Assembly (NCBI RefSeq): GCF_001653235.2
Contig: NC_035796.1
Coordinates: 2,480,001-2,544,000 of the forward strand
Length of the DNA: 64,000 bases
Direction of reading: 5' to 3'
Origin: Pochonia chlamydosporia 170
Lineage: Eukaryota; Ascomycota; Sordariomycetes; Hypocreales; Clavicipitaceae
The notes under the pieces were generated by a model, which was not told where the DNA came from, ran no database searches, and saw nothing but the letters and a program-made list of their open reading frames with translations. The position numbers and the translations under genes were made by a program. Of this stretch, positions 46,641 through 58,500 are shown one piece after another. Positions within the stretch are counted from its first letter, which is position 1, and every line of letters starts with the position of its first letter.

Positions 46641-48379
46641 TCACTCCATCTTGTCAAACAGTACCACAGCTTCGGCAACACTCGCCTCGCGAGCAAGAAA
46701 TTCAATCTCCAAACCAGCCGGCTTTCCATCGACACCAATCTTGAACTGGCACCTCAAAGCAGTGTTGGAAAAAATGGCATACATTTCTGCATAGATGATC
46801 CAATGATCGCCCGTCACATGGTGTAACGTAAACTTCTGACTCCACGCCGCCTCTTCTCTGTCTGATTTCAACACTTTTTCGTTTGGATTGTCGGGATTCG
46901 TCTCCTCCCGAAGTCGGATTGGTCCAAATCCAGGATGATAGTACGTGCCGACGAGCTGGCTTGTGTTTAGAGTTGGAGGGATGGGCGTGTTCGGTCGATT
47001 TGGGTAGAGAATGTCGAGGGCGTTCTTTAACCATTCTGCTGCCTCGTCCAACCGGGCTCTCGAACTGATATCAGTTAGCCGTTGTATTTCTTCCTAGTCA
47101 CTACTTGCAGCATTAAGCGACTTACCTGGCTGCGTAGTCGAAACGCTCATGTTCCGGGATGCCCAGCTTATCTGCAATCAAGGTTGTCGTGAGAACAATC
47201 TCAGCAGCATTAGACGTGACGGCCGTGTTGGCAAACGACACGACGCCGTACTTGATTTCCGGGAGCCAGTAAATATAGGCGCCATATGCATGCATGCCAC
47301 CGCTATGGCGATACACCACATGCCCATACATCAGGGTTCGCTCCCATCCTAACCCGTATAAAACGGTGTCAAACCCTCCGCCCGGAAGTGGGCTCGTGAT
47401 GAATCTGGGCGTCTTGATGTCCTTGTGCACCGACTTTGAAAGAGGTTCAGACTCGTGGAGTAAACACTTGACCCATTTCGCGTAGTCAAGCACATTAGAG
47501 AAGATGGCGCCAGCACCACCCTCTTCCGTCACCACCATATACGGCACCTCTGTGTAGTTGCTATGCTTAGGATCCCACTTGTACCCCGAAGCCAGATGCT
47601 CCGGCGCATTAATAGCGTCATCAAGGTCAAAGTAGGTGGATTTCATCCCAAGAGGGCTCCACATCAAGTTTTTGAGAACCTTGGCCAGCGAGGTACCGGT
47701 CAATGTTTCCAAAACATGCCCCAGCGTAACGTACATGGCATTAGAGTAGGCATATTTCGTGCGCGGTTCCGCGAAGAGCGGTAAATGGCGTAATCGCCTG
47801 ACAACGTCCCTCGGCGTAACTTGCACGCCGTTCTCTTCCCTTAAAGTTGAAAAGTCGAGGCTGCCAAGACCGGTTCGATGGCTGACGGCGTCTTCGAGCG
47901 TGATATGAGCTGTTGCCCGCTCATCGTGAAGGACAAAGTCATCTCTGATGATGGACGACACTGTCGTGGACCAGCCACGAGATAGTTGGGAGTAATTTCC
48001 GGAGTCAATCGCAGCGGCGACGGCGGCGGCAACATATGCCTTTGTTGTGGATGCTCCGTACCATATGGTTTCTGGGGTAGCTGGCGTATCTGGCAGAGTT
48101 GCAAAGCCGTAGCCCTGTGAAGGTTAGTGAATGTGGCAGACTGTGATGGTCCGTTCGTACCTCTGCAAAGACTTTGTCGTCGTCAATGACGGCAATTGAC
48201 AGGCCAGGCACGTTCCATTCACTCAATGTCTGCTTGGCAAATGCTCCGAATTTGGCATCGAATGGATTGTTAGTAGATGTGGTTCCATGAGACAGTGGTT
48301 TTTGGTCGGCTGATGCTGATGCGATCAAGCTCGGCAGTAATGCGAGACCCTGCGGCCAAAAGCGAGATGGGGCGACCAT
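46641..48379 (-). CDS. Secreted serine beta-lactamase-like hydrolase
   Basis: Exons are complement(48161..48379), complement(47126..48114) and complement(46641..47064), giving 543 residues. A signal peptide (FWPQGLALLPSLIASASA) precedes the class C-like domain (TLSEWNVPGLSIAVIDDDKVFAEGYG). The catalytic motif is S95-TT-K98 (YGASTTKAYVA), the second is Y196-S-N198, and the third region reads YRHSGGMHAYGA. A smaller C-terminal lipocalin-like domain (LVGTYYHPGFGPIRL, then WIIYAEMYAIFS) follows, as in many fungal members. The family hydrolyses esters, lactams or D-amino-acid peptides; some relatives act in secondary metabolism. Introns are 46 and 61 bp. The start follows from the signal peptide. 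A perfect 20-bp palindrome lies about 90 bp upstream. Confidence 0.87.
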
Positions 48380-48866
48380 GATTGCAACAATATGTCAAGT
48401 TGTAGTCAAGATGAAGCTTGCCAGAAGCTCCATCCGTTACGCTGGTGATGGCAGCACGTCGCATCGACTACCTACTTAAGTAGGTAGCCAAGGGTACCGC
48501 ACCCAGATATACCATTATGTAGCTTTTGATGACATTCTCCAGGGCACGGATACGAGAGACGCTCCAGATGTCATCTATTTCGCAGAATTGAAGTGGGGTC
48601 TGGTCCAGTTACAGCTCACAACTGCCTGATCAGGACATGCACCTACCAGATCTTGAGTTGCTGCAAAATCATACAAACTTCTGGATTATTCATTTCTTGT
48701 GAACTAAGTGTGCCCTGTCAGGTCTAGGATTCATAAGAAACATATCATCTACTCCTGAATTGCACTGCATTGACTCTCGACCTGGATAAGTAGCTCCCCT
48801 GTAACCATTTGATGCCATAGCCCCCAATTTGATTCAGCTCCAGCTCGGCACTTCATCCACTTATTG
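48380..48866. other. Promoter region of beta-lactamase-like gene
   Basis: 487 bp between the hydrolase gene and the 3' end of the P450 gene. It contains the palindrome at 48468-48487. No coding sequence seen. Confidence 0.45.
48468..48487. promoter_or_regulatory. Perfect 20-bp palindrome
   Basis: CTACCTACTT followed by AAGTAGGTAG, fully self-complementary, centred about 98 bp upstream of the beta-lactamase-like start codon. Position and symmetry suit a dimeric DNA-binding protein, but the related CTACCTAAGTAAG stretch near 40417 hints at a dispersed sequence family instead. Confidence 0.5.
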
Positions 48867-50574
48867 CTAGCATTTTCGACTTTCAAAAATTAGTCGCAGA
48901 CCCTTTGGGTGAAGAGGAGTCGTCTGCAACAACAATCAGTTTCGTGGACTAACTTCAGAAATGGTCTACTCACCGCAGACAACCTCTCCGGCCATTCAGG
49001 ATCAAGCCTCCAACGCATCTCCTTGACCAAAATAAACAGAGTAATCTTGATCTGCACCAATGCATACCGCTCACCAAGACAGGCCCGTCTACCGCCATGA
49101 AAAGAGATGAACTCGGCCCTGCTGCGCCGCAACCGATATTCTTTCTGTACCTCCTCATACGAAGCACCCCATCTCTCTGGCCGGAACTCGTCTGCATCGG
49201 ATCCCCACGCGCCGGGGTCTCGGTTAGTAGAGTAGGAATGATAGCCGACATACGTGCCCTCGGGTATCACTTTGTCATGGTCCAGCATGACTGACGTGGC
49301 TGCTCGCCGAGTGATTAACTGTGCTATGGGCGGCAGTAGTCGGAGACTCTCGTAAACGATGGCGGTAAGCCAATACATGGTCTGTATGGTATCCAAAGAA
49401 GGGCCTTCTTCGCCGGTGGCCGCAATTTCGGCACATAACCGTTCTTGCACAGTCTACTCATTGAAACATATTTGATCATCAGTAGGGTATGAGTACACGT
49501 GATAGAAGCCACTGACCGGATTCTTTGCAAGTAAATACATGCTTGATAATAGCGCCAGAAGAGGGTTCTCATGACCTGCGACAAACGTAATGGTCAAGTT
49601 ATCGCGAAGTTGTTTCTCAGTGAAGGATCCGGACTTCCTGGCGGAAACCATGTGATCGATAAGATGGTCAGGCTCGTCAATGACCTTGGGTGGTGCATTA
49701 AATGCCAGGCGGACCAGTTCGTCCTTGTAATCGACCGTTAACTGCCGCGCATTTATGCGCCATTGAAGTGGGAGACGGTCCACGATTGGAAAGTTGAAGA
49801 CGATGGCGTCGGTGACCTCGAAACGAACCCTCTTCTGTAGCTTGAGGATGGGAATGTCGTCTGGTGCCATTGACTATCACCGTATCAGCCTTTGCTGTGT
49901 CTATTCAGAAACTGCGTCGAGCACCATGAAGGGCATCCTACCTTGAGGTCTGTTCTCAAAAAGACCTCTCCATAGTTCTGGATGCAGTACTTTTGGAATA
50001 ACCCGTGAATGACGACACCACCATCTCCAACACGCGATTGAGCGTCCTTCACAAGTCCCGCAAGGCGTCGTGCGTTCGAGACAATGATGTTGTGGTCGAA
50101 TGGCCGCTGCAAGCCCGGCTTGATGACGCCCTGGTAGAGTTTCCACGCCTCTCCTGTGTTCGAGATGATCTGGTCTCCTAGGAATGCTCCCAACACAGAG
50201 TGCGGTATCTTTTGGAAGTTTCCGCTCTTTTGGTACACATCTTCTCGCTTGAATAATTCCGTGACATATGCCGGGCTGTGGACGAGGACGTTCCATTTCC
50301 CGCCGAACCATATCTTCACTGCACCGTGGCTGAACAATGGTTTCCGAAGGTACTGTCTGAAGATTTCGCCTTGATCAACGGTTCTAAAGATGGGTAGGAG
50401 AGCCACCCAGAATGGAATGACGGGGACTCCAACAGGGTGCTTTGGCGGAGTGAAGAGGCAATAGTAGGTTACTGCAGCTAGTATGACAACCAAGCCGACA
50501 ACGTGAAACAACAAGTTCAGAATGCTGGCCGCCATGATATCACACGGCTCATGTTCTGAGCTAGGAAGTGTCAT
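48867..50574 (-). CDS. dit2: Cytochrome P450, CYP56/Dit2-like
   Basis: Exons are complement(49942..50574), complement(49517..49873), complement(48974..49453) and complement(48867..48923), giving 508 residues. An alternative start at 50535 (better context, begins MAASILNLL) puts the membrane anchor at the very N-terminus. Signatures are the I-helix AGHEN (310-314), ExxR at 365-368 (ESLR) and heme-binding FHGGRRACLG with C455. Segments VKIWFGGKWNVLV, KSGNFQKIPHSVLGAFLGD and RWRLDPEWPERL match the CYP56 family, whose yeast member Dit2 couples N-formyltyrosine for the dityrosine layer of the ascospore wall. The third intron is needed for the terminal 18 residues (TTPLHPKGLRLIFESRK). No DIT1-like gene is nearby. 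It should be ER-bound and need a reductase. Confidence 0.9.
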
Positions 50575-51600
50575 GAGTTTCCATCAAGACAACAACCCGC
50601 GCTGGCAGGATCCCACCCGCTCTTTATGCTAATAGACGAGTCTCACATTGAGTGTAATGAGAGTCAACACCATCTGCCGCTCACAACAAATCCCAGACGC
50701 CGTATAGTTTACCGAGCACATGCTGACGGGCACGGCAGGGAATTAATTCCCGCCATGTAAGACACGCAGGGCTGCAGTCAGTCGGTAAACGAGCTCACCG
50801 AGACAATGTGGCCCAGAAAGTTGGCGTCAGCAGTCTGTGAGAATGTCTGGAGACAAGCTGTTGGTGGATTGTGCTCCTCTAAAGTGAGGCGAACAATTTC
50901 CTGCAGACCGTCGAGCTTTTTTGGATGCAGTGTGAGAAACCTGAAAGGCAAAAGATGCACAGCAGGATGATAGGGCCGGATCTCAATTGATGGTGTAATC
51001 TGCGCTCATCGAGTGTTACACCGTGATATGCATAAAAAGCAATGGCATGCGTCTTATATCAGAGCACTGATTGGACGTATTAATACTCCGTAGATGGCGT
51101 GAAATAGAGTCGGTGTGACTATAATCTCTCTGAACAGTTGTCACATCTCTAGTTGCAAATATGTCTCCTTGCCACTTATTACTCGTCTCTCCAGATGGTC
51201 CGGAATTGGCTTTGACAAACACTGACTCGCTAACCCAGTTCTCAACAAGAAAACGAGTAAGCTTGCACTCTCACTTCGCTGGGAGTGTTTGCATTCTCGT
51301 CATGACACTGTTCACGGGACATGGCTGACATGACACAAACATACCTCGTATTGAAGCAGTGCTCAAAGAAGCACGCAATGCAGAGTCGGAAGATTATGTT
51401 TCTACTCCGCATAACAAGAAAACTAGTTCTATTATGCACGTATTCTGTAGTACACTGTTGCCGAACAAAAAGACCTACATCTTCCCCATTCGCGAAACCA
51501 CCAGGCCGTCATCCATGCCAAGCTCGACTGCGATCCTCACCCAACTTCACCAACCCAGCAATCCAGACGAAACCCGTACACATGGTCAACCAATCCATCG
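50575..51600. other. Gene-free interval
   Basis: Promoter of the P450 gene and 3' flank of the secreted-protein gene. It contains the third copy of TACTCCGTA. Frames at 51321-51686 (plus) have no features and overlap the end of the neighbouring gene. Confidence 0.4.
51084..51092. repeat. Dispersed 9-mer TACTCCGTA
   Basis: Third copy in the window, about 510 bp upstream of the P450 gene. Confidence 0.35.
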
Positions 51601-52385
51601 CTATGCATAGGTTGTGTACTCTTCCACACGATCGTGAACCATCAATAATTCCTGCTTCTCGTACGTGCAATTGTTTCCCGTCTTAAGATGCCAACCCTTA
51701 CACTTGGACAACACACCTAGACAAACAGTCAATCAAAATTTGCCGCACAAGCTCGGAGCCAGAACGAATACTCACCACACTCATACTTTGGGTCCTTGAC
51801 GTCATTCAAACGGGCGTGATACTCTTTGCCCTGCTTCGTGCTGTTGTACCACACCAGGTTGTTCGCCCATTTGACGACAACCCCGGATGTGCACTTGACC
51901 ACGGCTCCAAGACAACCCTTGCACTGCTTCTTGAACTTACAGGTCGTGTTGTCGTCTTCCGTGATGTGAACGAGCCAAGTGGTCTGGAATTCCTTGTACT
52001 TCTCGATCTTGAACTCTAGACAGCCGGGGTGTTGGGCGCCAGTGCTATTACACGGGGGAGAAGTCGTGCCATTGTTGCCGGGAGGTGAAGGAATTTCTGT
52101 AATTGTAGTTGAGACGGAAACAGTGGCGTGCGCTTTGGTAGGAGTCTCCGTGGATGTCGCTACGGTGGTGGACTTGTTTGTTAGCCGGGTCGATAGCGAT
52201 GTCTCGCTGTATTGTCTTGATTTGCTACTCCCGAGCCTTGTCGTAGTTGTTAATGATGCAGTTTTGGGTGGAAGGCCGAGTGCTTGTGTGTTTGGTCCTG
52301 TGATCCTGGGCTGTCCTTGAAGAACCGAGGACGTGCCCTCGAGGACTGTCAAGATGACAGCAAGGGTCTGAAGTTTTGGAAACAT
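51601..52385 (-). CDS. Secreted Cys-rich protein with mucin-like region
   Basis: Exons are complement(51776..52385) and complement(51601..51716), giving 241 residues. A signal peptide (MFPKLQTLAVILTVLEGTSS) is followed by about 80 residues rich in Thr and Ser (TASLTTTTRL, TRLTNKSTTVATSTETPTK), likely O-glycosylated. A cysteine-containing domain follows (NSTGAQHPGCLEFKIEKYKE, TCKFKKQCKGCLGAVVKC, DPKYECG). The 59-bp intron (donor GTGAGT, acceptor GTCTAG) adds VLSKCKGWHLKTGNNCTYEK with two more cysteines in a similar pattern. Without splicing the protein ends in a serviceable but less Cys-rich tail (226-codon frame). No family recognised. It could be a wall protein or an effector candidate; that is inference. 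Confidence 0.65.
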
Positions 52386-53177
52386 GTTGGCGAGTGCGAC
52401 AATCTTCACTCTGCGAATAGCTGCGGTTGAATGTTATGGTCCCAGTACTGTAAAAGTGAATGTTTGAAGATCCAGATACTGCCCAACTGGGGTCGTCAAT
52501 GTTCGTAGAGGTTCAATGTGGTTGACAGTCTTCTTTCCTGGCCTTGAAGAATGGGCTCTATACTATTATTCGGGGGGTTTAGTACAATACAGCGCAAGCC
52601 TAAAGTGTAATCAGATCATGGGGCGTATTAGCCTCCGCCAAGTGGCTCATCCATAACCTCCAACCTTAGACTTGTGACTTTAACTCTTATACATTTATTT
52701 GAGCTCTAGACTTTGCACCATGTAAACGCAGAAGAAGCCAATGTAGCTACTAATGACTTCTTGAAGGTCCCAATCTAGGTTTACTTCTAGTATGGCCGGT
52801 GTGTTCTTGTCGTCGGGCGGCCACGCTTTACAGTTTGTGTGAGAAAGCTAAATACCCATATGGATAGCTTATTCGTCCTGGCATTAACTTACGGGAATAA
52901 CAAACTCAAATGAAGAATCAAATGTGTTTCATGGTGACCCCCACTATCCTTCTTCAGGGTTTGTGGCGTTCGACGCAGATCCATGGCACACTCAATGCTG
53001 TGCATCACGGCTCAAGTCTTGAACTAAAAAGTTCACGATGCCGCCAACTCCATTAGCCCTGCCTCCGCTCGTAAATTCCCTTCCACTTACACTTTATTCT
53101 TACCAGAACGACTAGCTTTTAACCCCGAATAAACTATCAGTCAACAATCACACGAACCAACACCAACCTCTCACACA
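52386..53177. other. Divergent promoter interval
   Basis: Separates the secreted protein (minus) from the GFA-type gene (plus). No coding sequence seen. The final 70 bases are CA-rich leader sequence before the ATG at 53178. Confidence 0.4.
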
Positions 53178-53765
53178 ATGACCGACTCAACACCACAAAG
53201 AGTTCCCCTCCGCGGCTCATGTCATTGCGGCAACGTCAAATACATCCTCTTCCTCACACTCCCCCATCCCCATCCCGGAGGCACTCGCCCCCCTCAGGGA
53301 AGCCAGCTCTTCCGACGATGCAACTGCACCACCTGTCATAAAATGGGCTTCTTCCACACCCGCCCCGTCTCCAACCACAACGACTTCCTTCTCCTCTGTC
53401 CCCTAGACCCGGCCAACGACCTCGGAAACTATGCGCACGGCGACGCAGAGCTACATTTTCTATTCTGCAAGAAGTGCGGCGTGCGGGTCTTCATGTTCTA
53501 TGGAGAAGGTGCCGTAGAAGAGGTTGACCTGGCGAGTCTGGGCGTCCTAGAGACGTCGGGAGAGTTGACCAAGGTCTGGAGACTGGTCGGGGAGCCTGAT
53601 TATGGGAATAGATTGAGTGTGAATGGGCATACTGTTGATGCGGGACAGGGGTTTGACATGAGAGAGTTGGTTGAGAAGAAGCAGGTTTTGTATATTGACT
53701 TTTTGGATGATGAGAATCCCTTGGAGGCGCGGTTTGAGCGGCCGCATGCTGGGGGGTGCTATTGA
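53178..53765 (+). CDS. GFA/CENP-V-type zinc-binding protein
   Basis: 195 residues in one exon. The zinc-ligand pattern of the GFA (glutathione-dependent formaldehyde-activating enzyme-like) fold is present: C15-H-C17 (GSCHCGNVKY), C48-N-C50-TT-C53 (RRCNCTTCHKMG) and C97-KK-C100 (LFCKKCGVRVF). It is a small cytosolic beta-fold protein. The family name comes from one bacterial member; most fungal proteins have no assigned reaction. The start ATG follows a typical CA-rich leader. It lies head to tail with the next oxidoreductase gene, 425 bp apart, but no functional link is evident. Confidence 0.85.
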   Translation: MTDSTPQRVPLRGSCHCGNVKYILFLTLPHPHPGGTRPPQGSQLFRRCNCTTCHKMGFFHTRPVSNHNDFLLLCPLDPANDLGNYAHGDAELHFLFCKKCGVRVFMFYGEGAVEEVDLASLGVLETSGELTKVWRLVGEPDYGNRLSVNGHTVDAGQGFDMRELVEKKQVLYIDFLDDENPLEARFERPHAGGCY

Positions 53766-54190
53766 AGGTTGGAGATGGCATTTCGTAGTGATATGCAACC
53801 AGAACAGATAACGATTGATGAGATATGGAATGGTGCACTTTCTTGGAGCAAACGGTGATGTTCTGTGGTGCGGGTTTGCGGGTATCCGTGGATTCCCGGA
53901 CGGAGGCATCATCAGATAGCCTACTTCAAGAGGTGAGGCACCCTTACGCATTACAGTTCTCGTGACGGCAAACCTGTTTAAAAGGATTAAGTTATGATGT
54001 CCGATTAATACGAATCTTCGGATATCCATTTGCGAGTTGGCATACGAAGAAATCGGCAACGTTGAGACCTCTACGTCAAATCTTTACAGATATAAGCCAA
54101 GTATTCGCCACATCCATTCCAGCTATCTCTCCAACAACAAATTCATTTATTCTCAGTTACTCCTGATCTGCCACTATCTTCTCTGTCACA
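53766..54190. other. Intergenic interval
   Basis: Leader and promoter of the downstream oxidoreductase; nothing else seen. Confidence 0.4.
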
Positions 54191-55513
54191 ATGGACCGCA
54201 GAATCGTCATCATCGGCTCCGGTTTCGCCGGGCTACAAAGCGCCTTCGCAGCACAAAGCCTCCTCTCCCACAACACACACCATCACGAAAAAAACACATC
54301 AAAAATCGAAATAGTCATCATCTCCCCTGAGCCACGACTGGTAATACGCCCAAGGCTCTACGAAGCAAACCCGAAATCCCTGTCCGCACCACTCGACAAG
54401 ATCCTCAGTGACACGGGCATTCGCTACATTCAAGGCCATGTCACCAACATCAACACCCAGGAACGTACACTAGATATACGGGGCGCAAAGGATCAACTAT
54501 CAGCCATGTCGTATGATAGACTGATTCTTGCGGCGGGAAGTCATTTGAATCTACCTAATATCCCGGGCCTCAAAGAGCACGCCTTCAATGTAGACCAGTT
54601 TGAAGGCGCTGTTGCCTTGGACGCACACCTCCACGATCTGAAGCACCAGCCGTATACGAAAGCGCGCAACAGTGTGGTCATTTGCGGTGGCGGCTTTACT
54701 GGAATCGAAATTGCAGCAGAATTACCTCGTAGGCTTGCGTCGATCTTAGGTAAAGATGCCGACATTCACATCACCATTGTTGAGCGGGAATCCGAACTCG
54801 GTCCAGAGCTAGGCCCTGGCCCACGACCAGTCATTCTACAAGCCATGAAGGAATTAAACATCGACTTAAAGCTAGGGAATGCCGTCGCAGAAGTCAACTC
54901 CAATGGCATCATAACATCCAACGGCGAGCACATCGACGCCAACACCGTCATCTGGACCGGTGGCATGGTCGCTTCTACGTTGGCATCCCAAATCCCCGGG
55001 CCCAAAGACAAACTCGGCCGCCTTATCGTGGACCGCGACCTACAAGTTCCCTCCGCCAAAGAGATCTTCGTAACAGGCGACGTTGCGCATGTTTCAACCG
55101 ATGACAAAGGCCACACCGCACTCATGTCTTGCCAACACGCCCTGACGCTAGGCCGCTACTCGGGCTACAACGCCGCCGCTGATATCTTGAACCTACCGCT
55201 CAGGCAATATCATCAAGAAATATACGGAACTTGTTTGGCATTGGGGCCGTTTGGTGCCGTCGTGACGGACGGGTGGGACAGAAAGGTCGCCACGTCAGGC
55301 AAAATGGCAGGATTAGCGAAACAGTTCATCAATGAGGTGCTGATATATCCACCACGGGATACCAAGGAGGCATTTAGGGTTTCTGACCCGGATTTCCAGA
55401 TCCCGTCGGTCGATGATGGTGTTGTTGCGTTGTTGACGAACCGGGACAGGGGGACGTTTCTTTTGTATATTTGGAGGTTCATTGTGCTGAAGCTATTTGG
55501 GACGTCTGCCTAG
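54191..55513 (+). CDS. FAD/NAD(P)-dependent oxidoreductase, AIF/NDH2-like
   Basis: 440 residues, no intron. The first dinucleotide-binding motif is at the very start (RRIVIIGSGFAGLQSAF, G9-x-G11-x-x-G14), followed by LILAAGSHLNLPNIPG. The second, NAD(P)-binding motif is SVVICGGGFTGIEIAAELP. The FAD-contacting motif EIFVTGDVAHV is near residue 300. The C-terminal residues include hydrophobic FLLYIWRFIVLKLFG, perhaps for membrane attachment. The layout fits type II NADH dehydrogenases and the AIF/AMID (FSP1) group, which pass electrons from NAD(P)H to quinones. No cleavable mitochondrial presequence precedes the Rossmann fold, so a cytosolic or membrane-surface location is more likely than the matrix. 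Confidence 0.85.
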   Translation: MDRRIVIIGSGFAGLQSAFAAQSLLSHNTHHHEKNTSKIEIVIISPEPRLVIRPRLYEANPKSLSAPLDKILSDTGIRYIQGHVTNINTQERTLDIRGAKDQLSAMSYDRLILAAGSHLNLPNIPGLKEHAFNVDQFEGAVALDAHLHDLKHQPYTKARNSVVICGGGFTGIEIAAELPRRLASILGKDADIHITIVERESELGPELGPGPRPVILQAMKELNIDLKLGNAVAEVNSNGIITSNGEHIDANTVIWTGGMVASTLASQIPGPKDKLGRLIVDRDLQVPSAKEIFVTGDVAHVSTDDKGHTALMSCQHALTLGRYSGYNAAADILNLPLRQYHQEIYGTCLALGPFGAVVTDGWDRKVATSGKMAGLAKQFINEVLIYPPRDTKEAFRVSDPDFQIPSVDDGVVALLTNRDRGTFLLYIWRFIVLKLFGTSA

Positions 55514-58500
55514 CTTTCCTTGACGCTTGGGTAGGGTGATGCCTGAACATTGGTTCACTTGTATGGAAATGCATAGTTTGAGGCTTTGCAAAGGACCACT
55601 GCCAACTGGGGCTGATGTTCTCGGAATAGCAACGCTACCCATGTGCACCATTCAGCTCCGTTTATTGACAATGTATTATTTTGAAATGCTATGAATGTAT
55701 AAGTTCCGAGTTGCATGTCTGTGCTAGGAGTCATGCGACGGCAAACTTGCTTACAAGTGGTCAACCACCCAGGATATGACAATAATATGCTGACACCTAC
55801 AATATTGAAGCAGCCAACAAAGAACAACCCCCTGCACCAGCCACTGTCAGCCTATACAAATTGAAAGCCACTCAATTTAAGTCTCAGCCGTTTGATTCCA
55901 CGTAAATGACATCCCAGCCAACAGCCCTAGTAATCTCACAAACCAACACATGGACTTCAGATGAAATCCCCGTATCCACGTTCCAGTCATGGGAGCCATA
56001 AAGATATCCATGTTGCTGTGTCCGTTGACAAGAAACCGGACACATGGCTAGCATATCGTCATCAAAAGCATCACGCGGCTGAAATCCAAATTTCACAAGA
56101 TGGTCGTCTAGACATGATGTCCCATCAGTGCGAAGTGATGGGCCGAGGGCGCACAAAATCAGTTGACTCGTGACCAGATCGGAATCAAGACCTACGGAAG
56201 GCATCTAACCCGACGTCTTGATACATCGTGTAGCTCCGGGATTTCGTGAATCAATAATCAGGCAGGCTGGGCAAACAAGCTTCGCGGGGAAAGGATACAG
56301 CCGTGTGACACATGATGAACTGCCTGGGCGGGGAAACATCAGACGACAATCACGGAAATGGAACAACGTACTGGAACACTTTGTTCATAATGGATGGTAA
56401 TGCATACCGAGCATGACTGGTCTCGCGCTGTTTGCACATGTTTGCACATGCCCCCCCAAATCTGCCGACAGATCTAGTTAATCCCCACAAACGCGACTCT
56501 TCACCAGCAGACACAATTATATGGCGGTCACCTTGGCATGTCGATCAGGAACAGTCTCCACCAGCTATTTGCCAAATTTGAAATCACCATCCCATTCAGA
56601 CCAAATGATCGTTCGCCTTGGCTAAGTTCCTCCGTGAGCAGGTATCAGTTTAGTTACTCCCATTTCCCCGATTTGTACGCATCATCAAGTTTGAAAGCTA
56701 GCTTCCCGACCAGTGTGCAGATCGCCATGTGTGTACGGCTTTGTGTGTCCTGTTCGAACCATTTTGTTGGGTACCGAGGCTTGAGACGATAAATCGGGAT
56801 GAAAAGAACTTTGAAGCCACAATTGGTTGGTATCGTCAACCTGTTGAGCCGAAATAAAAATAAAAACTTCGAATCCTCTCAGTTTCGAATAGTCCCGGGT
56901 TTTATAGCAGACTGGTCACAGTATTGCAGTAATAAATGAAAGGGGATCATGTTTCGAATTAATCTGTTGGTGCTGGCAAGTGACCAGAGCAGGATGGGCA
57001 TCACATGTGTGGCACCGCCAGCCACGAGGTTTAGGTGGAAGCTGACGACGGGGGTTGAACTTTCAAGGAAGATACCGTCCTAAGGCAGAGGTTGCTGTTG
57101 GCATCGTGCTCTTAGTGTTTCCCAGGTTGAGAAATTTTCGTAGCCAAGGGCAGCATAAACTCAGTTGACTTGCTGGTGTTACAGATTTCCTTTGTCTGAC
57201 AATTGCATCTTCCTGACCACATCTCAACTGTACAACTGGTCTGATAGGAAATGGAGAGAGTAGGGTAATCACAAGTCTTGAGGGCGTTCGAGTTCACAAA
57301 AAGCCCCGCGGCTGATGAAGGTCCATAAGCCGTTTTGGTCTTGGCGACGCAAGCCTCCCGATGAACCCGCACAGAGTTCAATTGCCCGAAAAGAACTCAA
57401 CGATGAGGTGGTTTGAAAACGGGACATTCCCTACCACTTGTGTGTTGAAAAGATGTATTGGGCATCAGGCTGCCGAATTGAGCTCGTGGTGATGCAACCA
57501 CGGTCATGTCGATCAGACATGCCAAATTTGCAGTCAGTTTACCAAGACTTCTTGCATTTTCCATGCGAATCCGGGTTGAAGGATTGCGGGTATGGGCTTG
57601 ACGGTCCTGGGGCTGAGTCTGACCCGAACCAGACAAACATGTATTAGTTGTGCTTACTCTTTGTCAACATCCTGATGTTCCTTGCATCCCGTTGCAAAGG
57701 GCTTGTGCTAACCAATCGCGTCTCAAGCTTTCTGTTCCTCAAATGCAGTGCCAGCCAGGGTTTGCTTGTCATCAATATGGCGCTCATGCGCCATTGACTT
57801 AATATGGGGACAGAGTGCTTGGCACTAAAGCAGCATTGATTTGAGATAAATGTTCGGGGAAGTTCCCATCTCCATGCATGTGTGTCTCTGAAATCACACG
57901 CACCGGACTCGGGCTGCTTCAAGACGGAACCTGACTTGTTCTTGTTTGCTGTATTAATAATGGCACAAACGAATGAGGCGGACACAAGTACTGTGACATT
58001 TGGTGGTCCACGACCCGAGAACTCCCATCTCCGCAACCTCTTTTGTTGGGCCTGCAGAGGACTAGTCCCCAGATGGCTGAAATATGGTCTCTCTTTCCCC
58101 GCCACTTACACGGGAGTTGCATCTCGAAAACACTGTGCCCTTTGCAACGGCACTCCATCTTTTCACATGAAGTCGGTATGTGGCCAACGGAATTCCACAA
58201 GGTAGTCAAAGCTTGCATCCGTGCCTCGGCCAGGAGCGAGTGACATGGGTTAAACTCTCCACATGTGGGGGATGGGTAAGGTTTGTGGTTGGGTGAATTA
58301 TCGACAAGGGCCGCGATGATCCGCCCAACAACTCTCAAGTGTTGCCAGAATGGTCTTGGGACATTTGTGGGGGTGGATCCGACGGGATCCTTTTGTCCAT
58401 CTTGCACGAGGCTTGCCGGGAGACAACATGACATCTTGTCGGAAACCGTTTAGATTGGAATCTAGGCTGCTGGGGCTCGCCCCATTTTGATGCATTTGAC

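Noticed and set aside
48867..52385. Secondary-metabolite gene cluster (P450, hydrolase, secreted protein)
   Set aside because: No backbone enzyme (PKS, NRPS, terpene cyclase or DIT1-like) or transporter is present nearby.
57644..58434. Minus-strand frames of 153 and 171 codons
   Set aside because: Composition looks random, a plus-strand frame overlaps, and there is no recognisable family.
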